Positions 1 through 7,858 of a stretch of DNA of 64,000 nucleotides are shown here, piece after piece. Position 1 is the stretch's first letter. Every line of letters starts with the position of its first letter. This DNA is from Oryzomonas japonica (GTDB lineage: Bacteria > Desulfobacterota > Desulfuromonadia > Geobacterales > Pseudopelobacteraceae). A program made the position numbers and the translations under genes. The stretch spans positions 310,001 to 374,000 of the forward strand of contig NZ_VZQZ01000001.1 of NCBI RefSeq assembly GCF_008802365.1, read 5' to 3'. Under the pieces are notes generated by a model, which was given only the letters and a program-made list of their open reading frames with translations, did not search any database and was not told the DNA's origin.

Positions 1-117
1 TGTGTCTCCTGTCCCTACTGCCTGACCATGTTCGAGGACGGGCTCAAGGACGTGAAGGCCGACAGCGTCAAGGTGCGCGACGTAGCAGAGGTCCTGGCCG
101 AGGCGGCGCTCCGGTAA
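1..117 (+). CDS. Fe-S oxidoreductase, C-terminal end (partial)
   Basis: Only the last 38 codons are in the window, reading from base 1 to the TAA at 115-117. The peptide begins CVSCPYCLTMFEDGLK, which resembles the C-terminal cysteine-rich (CCG-type) segment of GlpC/HdrD-like iron-sulfur oxidoreductases, where CPFC-x-M-x-DG-x-K is typical. In Geobacter such proteins often sit beside electron-transfer flavoprotein genes, but the neighbours that would show this lie outside the window. A terminator follows at 159-188. The family call rests on this short motif only. Confidence 0.6.
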   Translation, partial: CVSCPYCLTMFEDGLKDVKADSVKVRDVAEVLAEAALR

Positions 118-158
118 GCCTGCTGGATAAGGGACTGAAACAATTGTGCAAATTCGTG

Positions 159-188
159 GCCCCGGCAGTAAATGCCGGGGCTTTTTTG
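159..188 (+). terminator. Intrinsic terminator of the upstream Fe-S oxidoreductase gene
   Basis: A perfect 9-bp stem, GCCCCGGCA (159-167) with TGCCGGGGC (173-181), has a 5-nt loop and is followed by a run of T. It closes the transcript entering from the left and separates it from the sigma-54 promoter at 196-211. Confidence 0.85.
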
Positions 189-195
189 TGGACAA

Positions 196-211
196 TGGCA
201 TATTAGATGCA
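196..211 (+). promoter_or_regulatory. Sigma-54 promoter of the ANTAR regulator gene
   Basis: TGGCATATTAGATGCA has GG at 197-198 and GC at 209-210, the exact 12-nt step of -24/-12 elements. It matches the nifB (2073-2088) and nifH (5244-5259) promoters in having TGGCA at -24 and ATGC at -12. It lies 40 nt before the ATG at 251. Confidence 0.7.
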
Positions 212-250
212 CATCAAGTCCGTATCCGATGGTTACCGGGAGGATGCTAC

Positions 251-814
251 ATGAAAACAGTTTTGATATGCGACGATGAGCCACTCATCAGGATGAGCCT
301 GAAGGCCATGCTCATGGAGCTTGGCTTCGAGGATGTGCTGGAGTGTGGGGACGGCAAAAGCGCCGTGGAGATGGCCATGGCGAGCTTTCCCGATATGGCG
401 GTGCTGGATGTGGCCATGCCCATAATGGACGGTATAACCGCGGCAAAAGAGATCAAGAAAAAGCTCAAGATCCCCATCATGCTCCTGACCAACTGCTACG
501 ATGCCCAGACCGCGAAACGGGCAGCGGAGAGCGGAATTGCCGCTTTTTTAACCAAGCCGCTCCGGGAGCAGGATCTCATCCCGGCGATCGAGATTGCCTT
601 GGCCCATACGGAGCAGGTGGAGGACCTCAAGGAAAAGATCGAAGACCTCAAGGAAACCATCGAGAATCGGAAGGTGATTGAAAAGGCCAAGGGGACGTTG
701 ATGGAAAAACAGCGCTTGAGCGAGGCCGACGCCTATCGCGCCATGCAGAAACTGGCCATGGACAAACGCAAAAGCCTGCGCCAGGTTGCGGACGGCATCC
801 TAAAAGGTTGTTGA
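251..814 (+). CDS. ANTAR-domain response regulator (GnfR-like antiterminator)
   Basis: This is a 187-residue two-domain protein. Residues 1 to about 120 form a CheY-like receiver with the acidic pair DD near residues 8-9, the phospho-acceptor in VLDVAMP, and TKPL near the end. A coiled linker with the repeated motif EDLKE leads to a C-terminal ANTAR RNA-binding domain (KGTLMEKQRLSEADAYRAMQ). The start at 251 is chosen because GGGAGG lies 7 nt upstream; the longer upstream reading frame runs through the promoter. ANTAR proteins stabilise RNA hairpins that prevent termination. In Geobacter sulfurreducens a regulator of this type (GnfR) controls nitrogen fixation. The nearby nif leaders carry matching hairpins. 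The TGA stop at 812-814 lies inside a dispersed repeat that also supplies the last residues. Confidence 0.9.
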   Translation: MKTVLICDDEPLIRMSLKAMLMELGFEDVLECGDGKSAVEMAMASFPDMAVLDVAMPIMDGITAAKEIKKKLKIPIMLLTNCYDAQTAKRAAESGIAAFLTKPLREQDLIPAIEIALAHTEQVEDLKEKIEDLKETIENRKVIEKAKGTLMEKQRLSEADAYRAMQKLAMDKRKSLRQVADGILKGC

Positions 815-925
815 AAAACAGCCATCTCGCCGCCGTCCTCGAAGGCCCTTTTGTGCGGCGTAGCGCTGCTACGCCTCCGCAGGGCCTTCTGCGGGTGCGA
901 CGATCTGACTATTTTTGAACAACCT
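805..925 (+). repeat. Dispersed 121-bp element, copy A
   Basis: It begins AGGTTGTTGAAAAACAG and ends TTTTTGAACAACCT, giving imperfect inverted termini, and has an inner near-palindrome GCGTAGCGCTGCTACGCC. The same unit recurs at 25941, 27199, 35160 (inverted), 51550 and 57666 (inverted). This copy overlaps the stop codon of the ANTAR gene and lies between that gene and the convergent draG-like gene. Confidence 0.9.
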
Positions 926-951
926 GGGTCCAGCTAAAGGTAAAACATGGT

Positions 952-1857
952 CTACATCATACTTCCCGCCGGGCTGGCGGCAATAAGCCGCCCGGCCAGC
1001 GTGGTGATCTCGGCAATCACATTCTTGTCCACCTTCCTCAGCCAGCGCTGGGGAATGCCTTCCATACCGTAGTAGGCCCCGGCCAGCATGCCGCAGATGG
1101 CGCCGGTCGTATCCGCGTCAGCCCCCTGGTTGACGGTGCCAACGACACACTCCTCAAAATTTTTCCCCTTGAAAAACCAATGAAAGACGGTCTGGAGCGT
1201 ATCCACCACGTAGCCGGTGGCCAGCCCCCGGTAGGGCTCGAAATGAAAGGTGGGGAACCGGGCCACCAAGCCGTCGGCTTGACGGCGCAGACGAGTCCGG
1301 GATGCACCGCAGATCGCCAGGTGCAGAAGTTCTCCCAGGCAGATGCAGGCCGCGTCCGACAGGGGGTTGTTGTGGGTGATGTGGGCCTGTTCGAGCGCAT
1401 ATTTCTTCAACAGTTCACCGTCGGGGAGGGAGAAGAGCGCCACCGGCACGATCCGCATGGCAGCGCCGTTGCCGGCGTCCCACTCGTTCGGGGGCGATTC
1501 CAGGGTGCCGTTCAACATGTAGGCGCGGATACCCTTGCGGCAGGTGTCGCCGCAATCCACCGGCCGGGATTTGAGCCAGGCGGCAAAATTGCGGGCGATC
1601 TTCTCCACGGACCATCCCTGGTTTTCGACGATTGCCCGGGCGATGCAGAGGGCCATCTCGGTGTCGTCGGTTACCTGCCCCGGCTTCAGGCGGAGCCAGC
1701 CGCCGCCGATGATTTCCTTGAAGGTGCCGTATTTTGCGGCAATCTCCGACGCCGTCATGAACTCGACCGTCGCGCCGAGGGCGTCGCCGATGGCCATGCC
1801 GATAAAGGCTGCCGTGGCTCTGCTGCTGATTTCTGCGGGATTGTACAGGTTGAACAT
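952..1857 (-). CDS. draG: ADP-ribosylglycohydrolase, DraG-type
   Basis: A 301-residue ADP-ribosylglycohydrolase. Family motifs are visible in order: IGDALGATVEF near residue 22, the metal-binding GQVTDDTEMALCIA near 60, NGAAMRIVPVAL near 128, THNNPLSDAAC near 158, and the dinuclear-metal motif NQGADADTTGAICGMLAG near 243. DraG removes ADP-ribose from an arginine of dinitrogenase reductase and so reactivates it. The target arginine is kept in NifH here (GCAGRG). No DraT transferase is encoded in the window. The gene is divergent from nifB, which supports a nitrogenase role over a general ADP-ribose hydrolase. The ribosome binding site is weak, so the start is the first in-frame ATG with family-like sequence. 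Confidence 0.85.
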   Translation of the reverse strand: MFNLYNPAEISSRATAAFIGMAIGDALGATVEFMTASEIAAKYGTFKEIIGGGWLRLKPGQVTDDTEMALCIARAIVENQGWSVEKIARNFAAWLKSRPVDCGDTCRKGIRAYMLNGTLESPPNEWDAGNGAAMRIVPVALFSLPDGELLKKYALEQAHITHNNPLSDAACICLGELLHLAICGASRTRLRRQADGLVARFPTFHFEPYRGLATGYVVDTLQTVFHWFFKGKNFEECVVGTVNQGADADTTGAICGMLAGAYYGMEGIPQRWLRKVDKNVIAEITTLAGRLIAASPAGSMM

Positions 1858-2072
1858 GGGGCAACCGTCCAGAGGGGAATTGGCAGAACTTCAACGCATC
1901 CTTGCTAAGGCCTGCAAAAGCGAAACCAGAATGCAAATAATATTAGTGCTCAAGAAATAGGCATTATCTCGGCTCGCTCCGTCGCCGCCAAAGGGTAGAA
2001 CTTTGGGGGATCAGATGGCAATAGGCCGTTATACGAGCCTTTGCAGCATAATTTTAAATCGAAATGGCTCTC
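1858..2072. other. Intergenic region between draG and the nifB promoter
   Basis: This 215-bp stretch must hold the draG promoter, which reads leftward, and any upstream activator site for nifB. I see no clear sigma-54 element on the minus strand, no TGT-N10-ACA site and no convincing small ORF with a ribosome binding site. Confidence 0.5.
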
Positions 2073-2088
2073 TGGCACGCTCTATGCC
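2073..2088 (+). promoter_or_regulatory. Sigma-54 promoter of nifB
   Basis: TGGCACGCTCTATGCC matches the -24/-12 consensus, with GG at 2074-2075 and GC at 2086-2087 (12-nt step). Transcription would begin near 2099, giving a leader of about 98 nt that contains the switch at 2141-2177. Confidence 0.85.
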
Positions 2089-2140
2089 TTACCACTATGC
2101 GTAGGACGCATCAGAGGACAATGAAATCAACTCAGCGACA

Positions 2141-2177
2141 AGGCAACGGAGCCTGCGGAGAGAGCCGCAGGCTTTTT
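2141..2177 (+). promoter_or_regulatory. nifB leader terminator/antiterminator switch, candidate ANTAR target
   Basis: The terminator stem is AGCCTGCGG (2150-2158) with CCGCAGGCT (2165-2173), loop AGAGAG, followed by T at 2173-2177. Its 5' arm overlaps a second hairpin, AGGC (2141-2144), loop AACGGA, GCCT (2151-2154). That loop is a hexanucleotide with A at position 1 and G at position 4, as in known ANTAR targets. The two hairpins cannot coexist, so binding of the small one would allow read-through into nifB. A 5'-terminal hairpin GCGT-AGG-ACGC (2099-2109) may be part of the element. Confidence 0.7.
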
Positions 2178-2196
2178 GTTTGAAAGGAGCATACCC

Positions 2197-3069
2197 ATGG
2201 CGAGTGCATGTGACATGAAGAACAGGATTCAGGGGCACCCCTGCTTTGGCGGCAACCATCACAAAAACGGCCGCATGCATCTGGCGGTGGCCCCCCAGTG
2301 TAACATCAAGTGCGGTTATTGCACCCGGAAGCATGATTGCGCCAACGAGTCACGGCCCGGTGTGACCAGCCGCCTGCTGACCCCCCAGGAGGCGATCGTC
2401 AAGGTACGGGAGGTGATGGCCAGCCCGGTGGTGGGGCCGATCATCAAGGTGATCGGCATCGCCGGCCCCGGCGACCCGCTGGCCAACGAACAGACCTTTG
2501 AAACCTTTGAGCTGGTCAAAAAGGACTTCCCGCACCTCATGCTGTGCATGAGCACCAACGGCCTGCTGCTCCCCGAGTCCATCGACCGTCTGTACGAGAT
2601 GGGGTTGCACAGCCTGACCGTCACCATCAACGCCGTCGATCCCGAGGTCGGAGCCCAGATCTATCGCCATGTCATCTATCACGGCCACCACTATACCGGT
2701 GTGGAGGGCGCCCAGATCCTGATCGCCAACCAGTTCGAAGGGCTGAAGCGGGCCGCCGAACTGGGGCTGACCATCAAGGTCAATACCGTGCTGGTGCCGG
2801 GGGTTAACGATGACCAGGTGCCGTTGATCGCGGAGCGGGTTAAGAAATTGGGCGCCTTTGTGATGAACATCATGCCGCTCATCCCCCAGGCGGAACTGGC
2901 ACATATCGAAGCGCCCGACGAACAGCGGCTGGCGGAGGTGCGCAAGGCCAACGAGGCCATCATCGGGCAGTTCAGCCATTGCAAGCAGTGCCGCGCCGAC
3001 GCCATCGGCCTGATCGGGCAGGACGTGACGGTCGGTGAATCCGCCTGTGCGGTACCGACGCAAGGATAG
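2197..3069 (+). CDS. nifB: NifB, nitrogenase cofactor biosynthesis radical SAM enzyme
   Basis: A 290-residue radical SAM enzyme that builds NifB-co, the Fe-S-carbide core of the iron-molybdenum cofactor. The cluster motif CNIKCGYC (CX3CX2C) is near residue 29, GIAGPGDPL near 86 is the SAM-binding region, and the C-terminal CKQCRADAIGL motif is typical of NifB. The protein has no C-terminal NifX-like domain, so it is the short form. The start at 2197 is set by AAGGAG at 2184-2189; a TTG at 2176 in frame would fall in the terminator T-run. It is the first gene of a nifB-GNAT-nifV unit, driven by the sigma-54 promoter and leader switch just upstream. Confidence 0.95.
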   Translation: MASACDMKNRIQGHPCFGGNHHKNGRMHLAVAPQCNIKCGYCTRKHDCANESRPGVTSRLLTPQEAIVKVREVMASPVVGPIIKVIGIAGPGDPLANEQTFETFELVKKDFPHLMLCMSTNGLLLPESIDRLYEMGLHSLTVTINAVDPEVGAQIYRHVIYHGHHYTGVEGAQILIANQFEGLKRAAELGLTIKVNTVLVPGVNDDQVPLIAERVKKLGAFVMNIMPLIPQAELAHIEAPDEQRLAEVRKANEAIIGQFSHCKQCRADAIGLIGQDVTVGESACAVPTQG

Positions 3070-3088
3070 GGGCGAGGAGTAACCGGGC

Positions 3089-3898
3089 ATGACCATCGAG
3101 CCGTTTCGAAAAGAGGATGTGCCTCGCTTTCTGAGGCTGGCCGCCGGTGAAAACTGGGTGGCGGAACCGTGGGAATTCGATTTCCTGCTGTCTGCGTTCC
3201 CTGACGGATGCCTCTCGGCACGAGACGAGACGGGCGCTGCCGTCGGTTTCGTGACCTCCCTGCGCCACGATTGCAGCGGCTGGATCGGCAATCTTATCGT
3301 CGATCGGGACTGTCGCGGCACCGGCATCGGCGAAGCGCTGTTCCTCGGGGCGTTTGACAGCCTGCGGGGCGCCGGCGCCGAGACCTTCTGGCTGACCGCC
3401 TCGAAAATGGGCAAGGCCCTGTACGAAAAGCATGGATTCAACAGCACCGACACCATTATCCGCTGGACCGGCAGGGCCGGCGCGCCAACGGATACGGCCC
3501 CTGCCGCGGCAGGGGCGTGGGACGCGGCCCTTGACCGGCTCGGGTGGGGGGATCGGCGCGACGGCCTGCTTGCTGCTACCTGCCGGCGCGGGACGGTTCT
3601 GGCGGCTGATTCCGCCTTTGCGGTTATTCAGCCCTGCGGCCAGGCGGTGCAGCTGGGACCGTTCAGCGCCGTTTCGCCGGATCGGGCCGCGCACCTGCTC
3701 GACGAGGCTCTGAACAGCCTACCGGCAGGCATCACCGTATATATCGACACCCCCGCCTGCAACTCGGGAGCGGTTGCGCTGCTCCAGGAACGGGGCTTCA
3801 GGGATCACGGCACCAATGTACTCATGTATGCCGGCGTCAAGCCGGATTATCGGCCGGAGTACATTTACGGTTTGGCCACCATGGGCAGTTGCGGATAG
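3089..3898 (+). CDS. GNAT N-acetyltransferase with duplicated acetyltransferase fold
   Basis: A 269-residue protein, likely cytoplasmic. Residues 1 to about 130 form a GNAT domain with the acetyl-CoA motif DRDCRGTGIGEALF. The C-terminal half, including AVALLQERGFRDHG-like sequence, resembles the second GNAT-like domain seen in YitH-type acetyltransferases. The start has GAGGAG 9 nt upstream. It lies 19 bp after nifB and 18 bp before nifV, so it is almost certainly cotranscribed with them. Its substrate cannot be read from the sequence. A role in nitrogenase maturation or in acetylating a regulator is inference from position only. Confidence 0.8.
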   Translation: MTIEPFRKEDVPRFLRLAAGENWVAEPWEFDFLLSAFPDGCLSARDETGAAVGFVTSLRHDCSGWIGNLIVDRDCRGTGIGEALFLGAFDSLRGAGAETFWLTASKMGKALYEKHGFNSTDTIIRWTGRAGAPTDTAPAAAGAWDAALDRLGWGDRRDGLLAATCRRGTVLAADSAFAVIQPCGQAVQLGPFSAVSPDRAAHLLDEALNSLPAGITVYIDTPACNSGAVALLQERGFRDHGTNVLMYAGVKPDYRPEYIYGLATMGSCG

Positions 3899-3916
3899 GC
3901 AGACAAGGAGACGGTT

Positions 3917-5047
3917 ATGAGCGAGCCAACCATCATCATTGACGATACCACGTTGCGGGACGGGGAACAGACCGCAGGCGTGGTCTTCAGCAGGCGCGAT
4001 AAGATCGCCATTGCCCGCATGCTCGACTCCATCGGCGTACAGGAGCTGGAATGCGGCATCCCGGCCATGGGTAAGGATGAGCAGAGCGATGTCAGGGCAT
4101 TGGTGGACCTGGGGCTCAATGCCCGGCTGATCACCTGGAACCGGGCCACGGTGCCGGATATCCAGGCCAGCATCGACAGCGGCGTCACGGCGGTGGATAT
4201 CTCCCTGTCGGTTTCGGATATCATGATCCGCAACAAAATCAGGAAAACCCGCGAGTGGGTCAAGGAGCAGCTCAAGGTGGCCCTGGGATTCGCCAAGGGG
4301 AAGGGACTATACGTCTCGGTCGGCGGGGAGGACGCCAGCCGGGCCGATCTCCCCTTCCTCATCGAACTGATGCAGATCACCTGGGCCATGGGGGGCGACC
4401 GCTTCCGTTTTTGCGACACCCTGGGCATCCTCGATCCCTTCGGCACGTTCGATATGGTGCGCGCCCTGCGTACGGCCGTGCCCGAACTCCCCCTCGAGGT
4501 GCATACCCATAACGACCTGGGGATGGCCACCGCCAACGCCATTGCCGGCATCCGCGCCGGTGCCATGTTCGTCAATACGACGGTCAACGGCCTGGGGGAA
4601 CGGGCCGGCAACGCCGCACTGGAGGAGGTAATTATGGGGCTCAAGCATGCCAGCGGCATCGACACCGGCATTGATACCCACCGTTTTCGGGAACTGTCCC
4701 TGTTCGTGGCCAAGGCCTCCAATCGGCCACTGCCGGCCTGGAAGGCGGTGGTCGGCGAACGGGTCTTTGCCCACGAATCGGGGCTGCACGCCGACGGGGT
4801 CATCAAGGACCCCAGAAACTACGAAGGATTCGACCCGGCCGAAGTGGGCCTCGTGCGGCAGATCGTGGTGGGCAAGCATTCCGGCACCAGCGGCCTGATC
4901 GAACGGTACAAGGATATGGGTATTGCCATCAGCCGTTCCGAGGCCATGCACCTGATGGACAAGGTAAGAAAGATTGCCCAGCAGACGCGGCGGCCGCTCA
5001 ACAACAACCAGTTGATCAAGCTGTATGGCCTCAAGAAAGCCGCTTGA
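3917..5047 (+). CDS. nifV: Homocitrate synthase NifV
   Basis: A 376-residue enzyme that condenses acetyl-CoA with 2-oxoglutarate to form homocitrate, the organic ligand of the iron-molybdenum cofactor. The N-terminal DDTTLRDGEQTAGVVF is the signature of the alpha-isopropylmalate/homocitrate synthase TIM barrel. The metal-binding HTHNDLGMATANA is near residue 195, and GLGERAGNA follows near 223. AAGGAG precedes the ATG. The short length (no leucine-feedback domain) and the nif context favour NifV over LeuA or CimA. A terminator at 5084-5108 ends the unit. Confidence 0.92.
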   Translation: MSEPTIIIDDTTLRDGEQTAGVVFSRRDKIAIARMLDSIGVQELECGIPAMGKDEQSDVRALVDLGLNARLITWNRATVPDIQASIDSGVTAVDISLSVSDIMIRNKIRKTREWVKEQLKVALGFAKGKGLYVSVGGEDASRADLPFLIELMQITWAMGGDRFRFCDTLGILDPFGTFDMVRALRTAVPELPLEVHTHNDLGMATANAIAGIRAGAMFVNTTVNGLGERAGNAALEEVIMGLKHASGIDTGIDTHRFRELSLFVAKASNRPLPAWKAVVGERVFAHESGLHADGVIKDPRNYEGFDPAEVGLVRQIVVGKHSGTSGLIERYKDMGIAISRSEAMHLMDKVRKIAQQTRRPLNNNQLIKLYGLKKAA

Positions 5048-5083
5048 CCCTGTTTTTCTACGGGCAGGAACGCATCACACGAA

Positions 5084-5108
5084 AGGCACCAACCATGGTG
5101 CCTTTTTT
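5084..5108 (+). terminator. Terminator after nifV
   Basis: AGGCACC and GGTGCCT pair around the loop AACCAT and are followed by six T. It separates the nifB-nifV unit from the nifH promoter region. Confidence 0.85.
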
Positions 5109-5243
5109 GTGGGCATACCCGTTAGGTGGAGGGCGAACCGGGAGTATGCATGGATGCATAATATATGAGCAGTTTGAAAGCGCTCCTGCGGCACTGTGGA
5201 AGAGTTTTTGGCTGAATTGCTTTGAATTCAGCTTGTTACAAAT
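5109..5243 (+). other. nifH upstream region with a perfect inverted repeat
   Basis: No gene is visible here. The perfect inverted repeat TATGCAT-GG-ATGCATA lies at 5145-5160, about 85-100 bp before the -24 element, the distance at which sigma-54 activators bind. No TGT-N10-ACA NifA site is seen. The repeat is a candidate activator site by position and symmetry only. Confidence 0.45.
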
Positions 5244-5259
5244 TGGCATGCAGGATGCA
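5244..5259 (+). promoter_or_regulatory. Sigma-54 promoter of nifHDK
   Basis: TGGCATGCAGGATGCA has GG at 5245-5246 and GC at 5257-5258, the required 12-nt step. The start point would be near 5270, leaving a leader of about 140 nt before nifH. Confidence 0.85.
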
Positions 5260-5303
5260 TCAACCAATTTCAAAACATGAGGCACGCTTGGTAAGAGCAA
5301 TAA

Positions 5304-6275
<972 letters not shown>

Positions 6276-6333
6276 TTTCGGAAGGCATACAGCAGAGGCT
6301 GGATTCGCCTCTCATAATCAGAGGAGACCTATT

Positions 6334-7779
6334 ATGTCAGACAAGATACGAAAAGTTGAAGGTATCACCAAGGAGTCGACGGAAGCCTTGATCGCCGAAA
6401 CCCTGGCGGTATACCCCGAAAAGGCCAAAAAGAAGCGCGCCCCGCATCTGGGCGCCAATGACCCGGCATCCGGTTCTGCCTGCGTCAAGTCCAACAAGAA
6501 GACCGTCCCCGGCGTCATGAGCGCCCGCGGCTGCGCCTATGCCGGCGCCAAAGGGGTGGTCTGGGGACCGATCCGCGATATGGTCCACGTATCCCATGGT
6601 CCGGTCGGCTGCGGCTGGTATTCCTGGGGCACCCGCCGCAATATGATGAGCGGCATCACCGGCGTTACCAGCTTCCCGATGCAGTTCACCTCCGATTTTC
6701 AGGAAAAAGACATCGTGTACGGCGGCGACAAGAAACTCAAGACCCTGTTGGAAGAGGCCCATGAGTTGTTCCCGCTGGCCAAGGGGATCTCGGTCCTTTC
6801 CGAATGCCCGGTCGGCCTGATCGGCGACGACATCAACTCGGTAGCCAAACAGTCGGCCAAGGATCTGGACATCCCCATCATCCCCTGTAACTGCGAGGGG
6901 TTCCGCGGTGTCTCCCAGTCGTTGGGGCACCATATCTCCAACGATACGATTCGCGATTTCATCATTGGAACCCGCGAGTACGCCGAACCGGAAAGCCCCT
7001 ATGACATCGCCCTGATCGGGGAATACAACATCGGCGGCGATGCCTGGTCAACGAAGCCGCTTCTCGAAGAGTGCGGTTTCAACGTCAAGGCCGTCTGGAC
7101 CGGCGACGGCGAACTGGAGAAGATCGCCGCCACGCACAAGGTCAAGCTCAACGTCATCCACTGCTACCGCTCCATGAACTACATGTGCAAGGTTATGGAA
7201 GAGAAATACGGTATTCCTTGGGTCGAGCTCAACTTCTTCGGTCCGACCAAGATTCGTAACAGCCTCAGGCAGCTTGCCGAGTTGTTCGACGACACCATCA
7301 AAGCCAAGGTGGAGGCGGTGATCGCCAAATATGACCCGATCATGCAGGCCGTCGTCGACGAGTACAAGCCGCGTCTGGATGGGAAGAAGGTCATGCTGCT
7401 GGTTGGGGGACTTCGTCCGCGCCACACCATCGGCGCATACGAGGACTTGGGCATGGACTGCGTTGGCTCCGGCTACGAATTTGCCCACACGGACGACTAT
7501 GACCGTACCGCGCCGGAGATGCCGGACGCCACCGTGGTCTACGACGACCCATCCGAGTACGAGTTCGAGAAGTTTGCCGCCGCCCTCAAGCCCGACCTGG
7601 TCGGTTCCGGCATCAAGGAGAAATACGTCTTCCAGAAGATGGGTGTCCCCTTCCGCCAGATGCATAGTTGGGACTATTCCGGTCCGTACCACGGCTACAA
7701 GGGATTCGAGGTATTTGCCCGCGATGTTGACATGGCGATTAACAGCCCGACATGGAAGCTGGTGAAGGCGCCTTTCTGA
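6334..7779 (+). CDS. nifD: NifD, nitrogenase MoFe protein alpha chain
   Basis: A 481-residue alpha subunit of dinitrogenase. P-cluster cysteine ligands are seen in [22 protein letters not shown] and [12 protein letters not shown]. The FeMo-cofactor ligands are the cysteine in HCYRSMNY and the histidine in [14 protein letters not shown]. These features mark a molybdenum, not vanadium or iron-only, enzyme; no VnfG/AnfG gene is present. GAGGAG lies just before the ATG at 6334. It is the second gene of nifHDK. Confidence 0.97.
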   Translation: MSDKIRKVEGITKESTEALIAETLAVYPEKAKKKRAPHLGANDPASGSACVKSNKKTVPGVMSARGCAYAGAKGVVWGPIRDMVHVSHGPVGCGWYSWGTRRNMMSGITGVTSFPMQFTSDFQEKDIVYGGDKKLKTLLEEAHELFPLAKGISVLSECPVGLIGDDINSVAKQSAKDLDIPIIPCNCEGFRGVSQSLGHHISNDTIRDFIIGTREYAEPESPYDIALIGEYNIGGDAWSTKPLLEECGFNVKAVWTGDGELEKIAATHKVKLNVIHCYRSMNYMCKVMEEKYGIPWVELNFFGPTKIRNSLRQLAELFDDTIKAKVEAVIAKYDPIMQAVVDEYKPRLDGKKVMLLVGGLRPRHTIGAYEDLGMDCVGSGYEFAHTDDYDRTAPEMPDATVVYDDPSEYEFEKFAAALKPDLVGSGIKEKYVFQKMGVPFRQMHSWDYSGPYHGYKGFEVFARDVDMAINSPTWKLVKAPF

Positions 7780-7858
7780 TCATGTCGGTTGCCCCTACGG
7801 GAAAAAATAACCGTACCGTGGACAGATTGGTCCCGGACGGCTTAAGGAGAGATAAATC

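Noticed and set aside
2350-3456. Minus-strand frame covering nifB and the GNAT gene
   Set aside because: Shadow frame over two genes with clear motifs and ribosome binding sites on the other strand.
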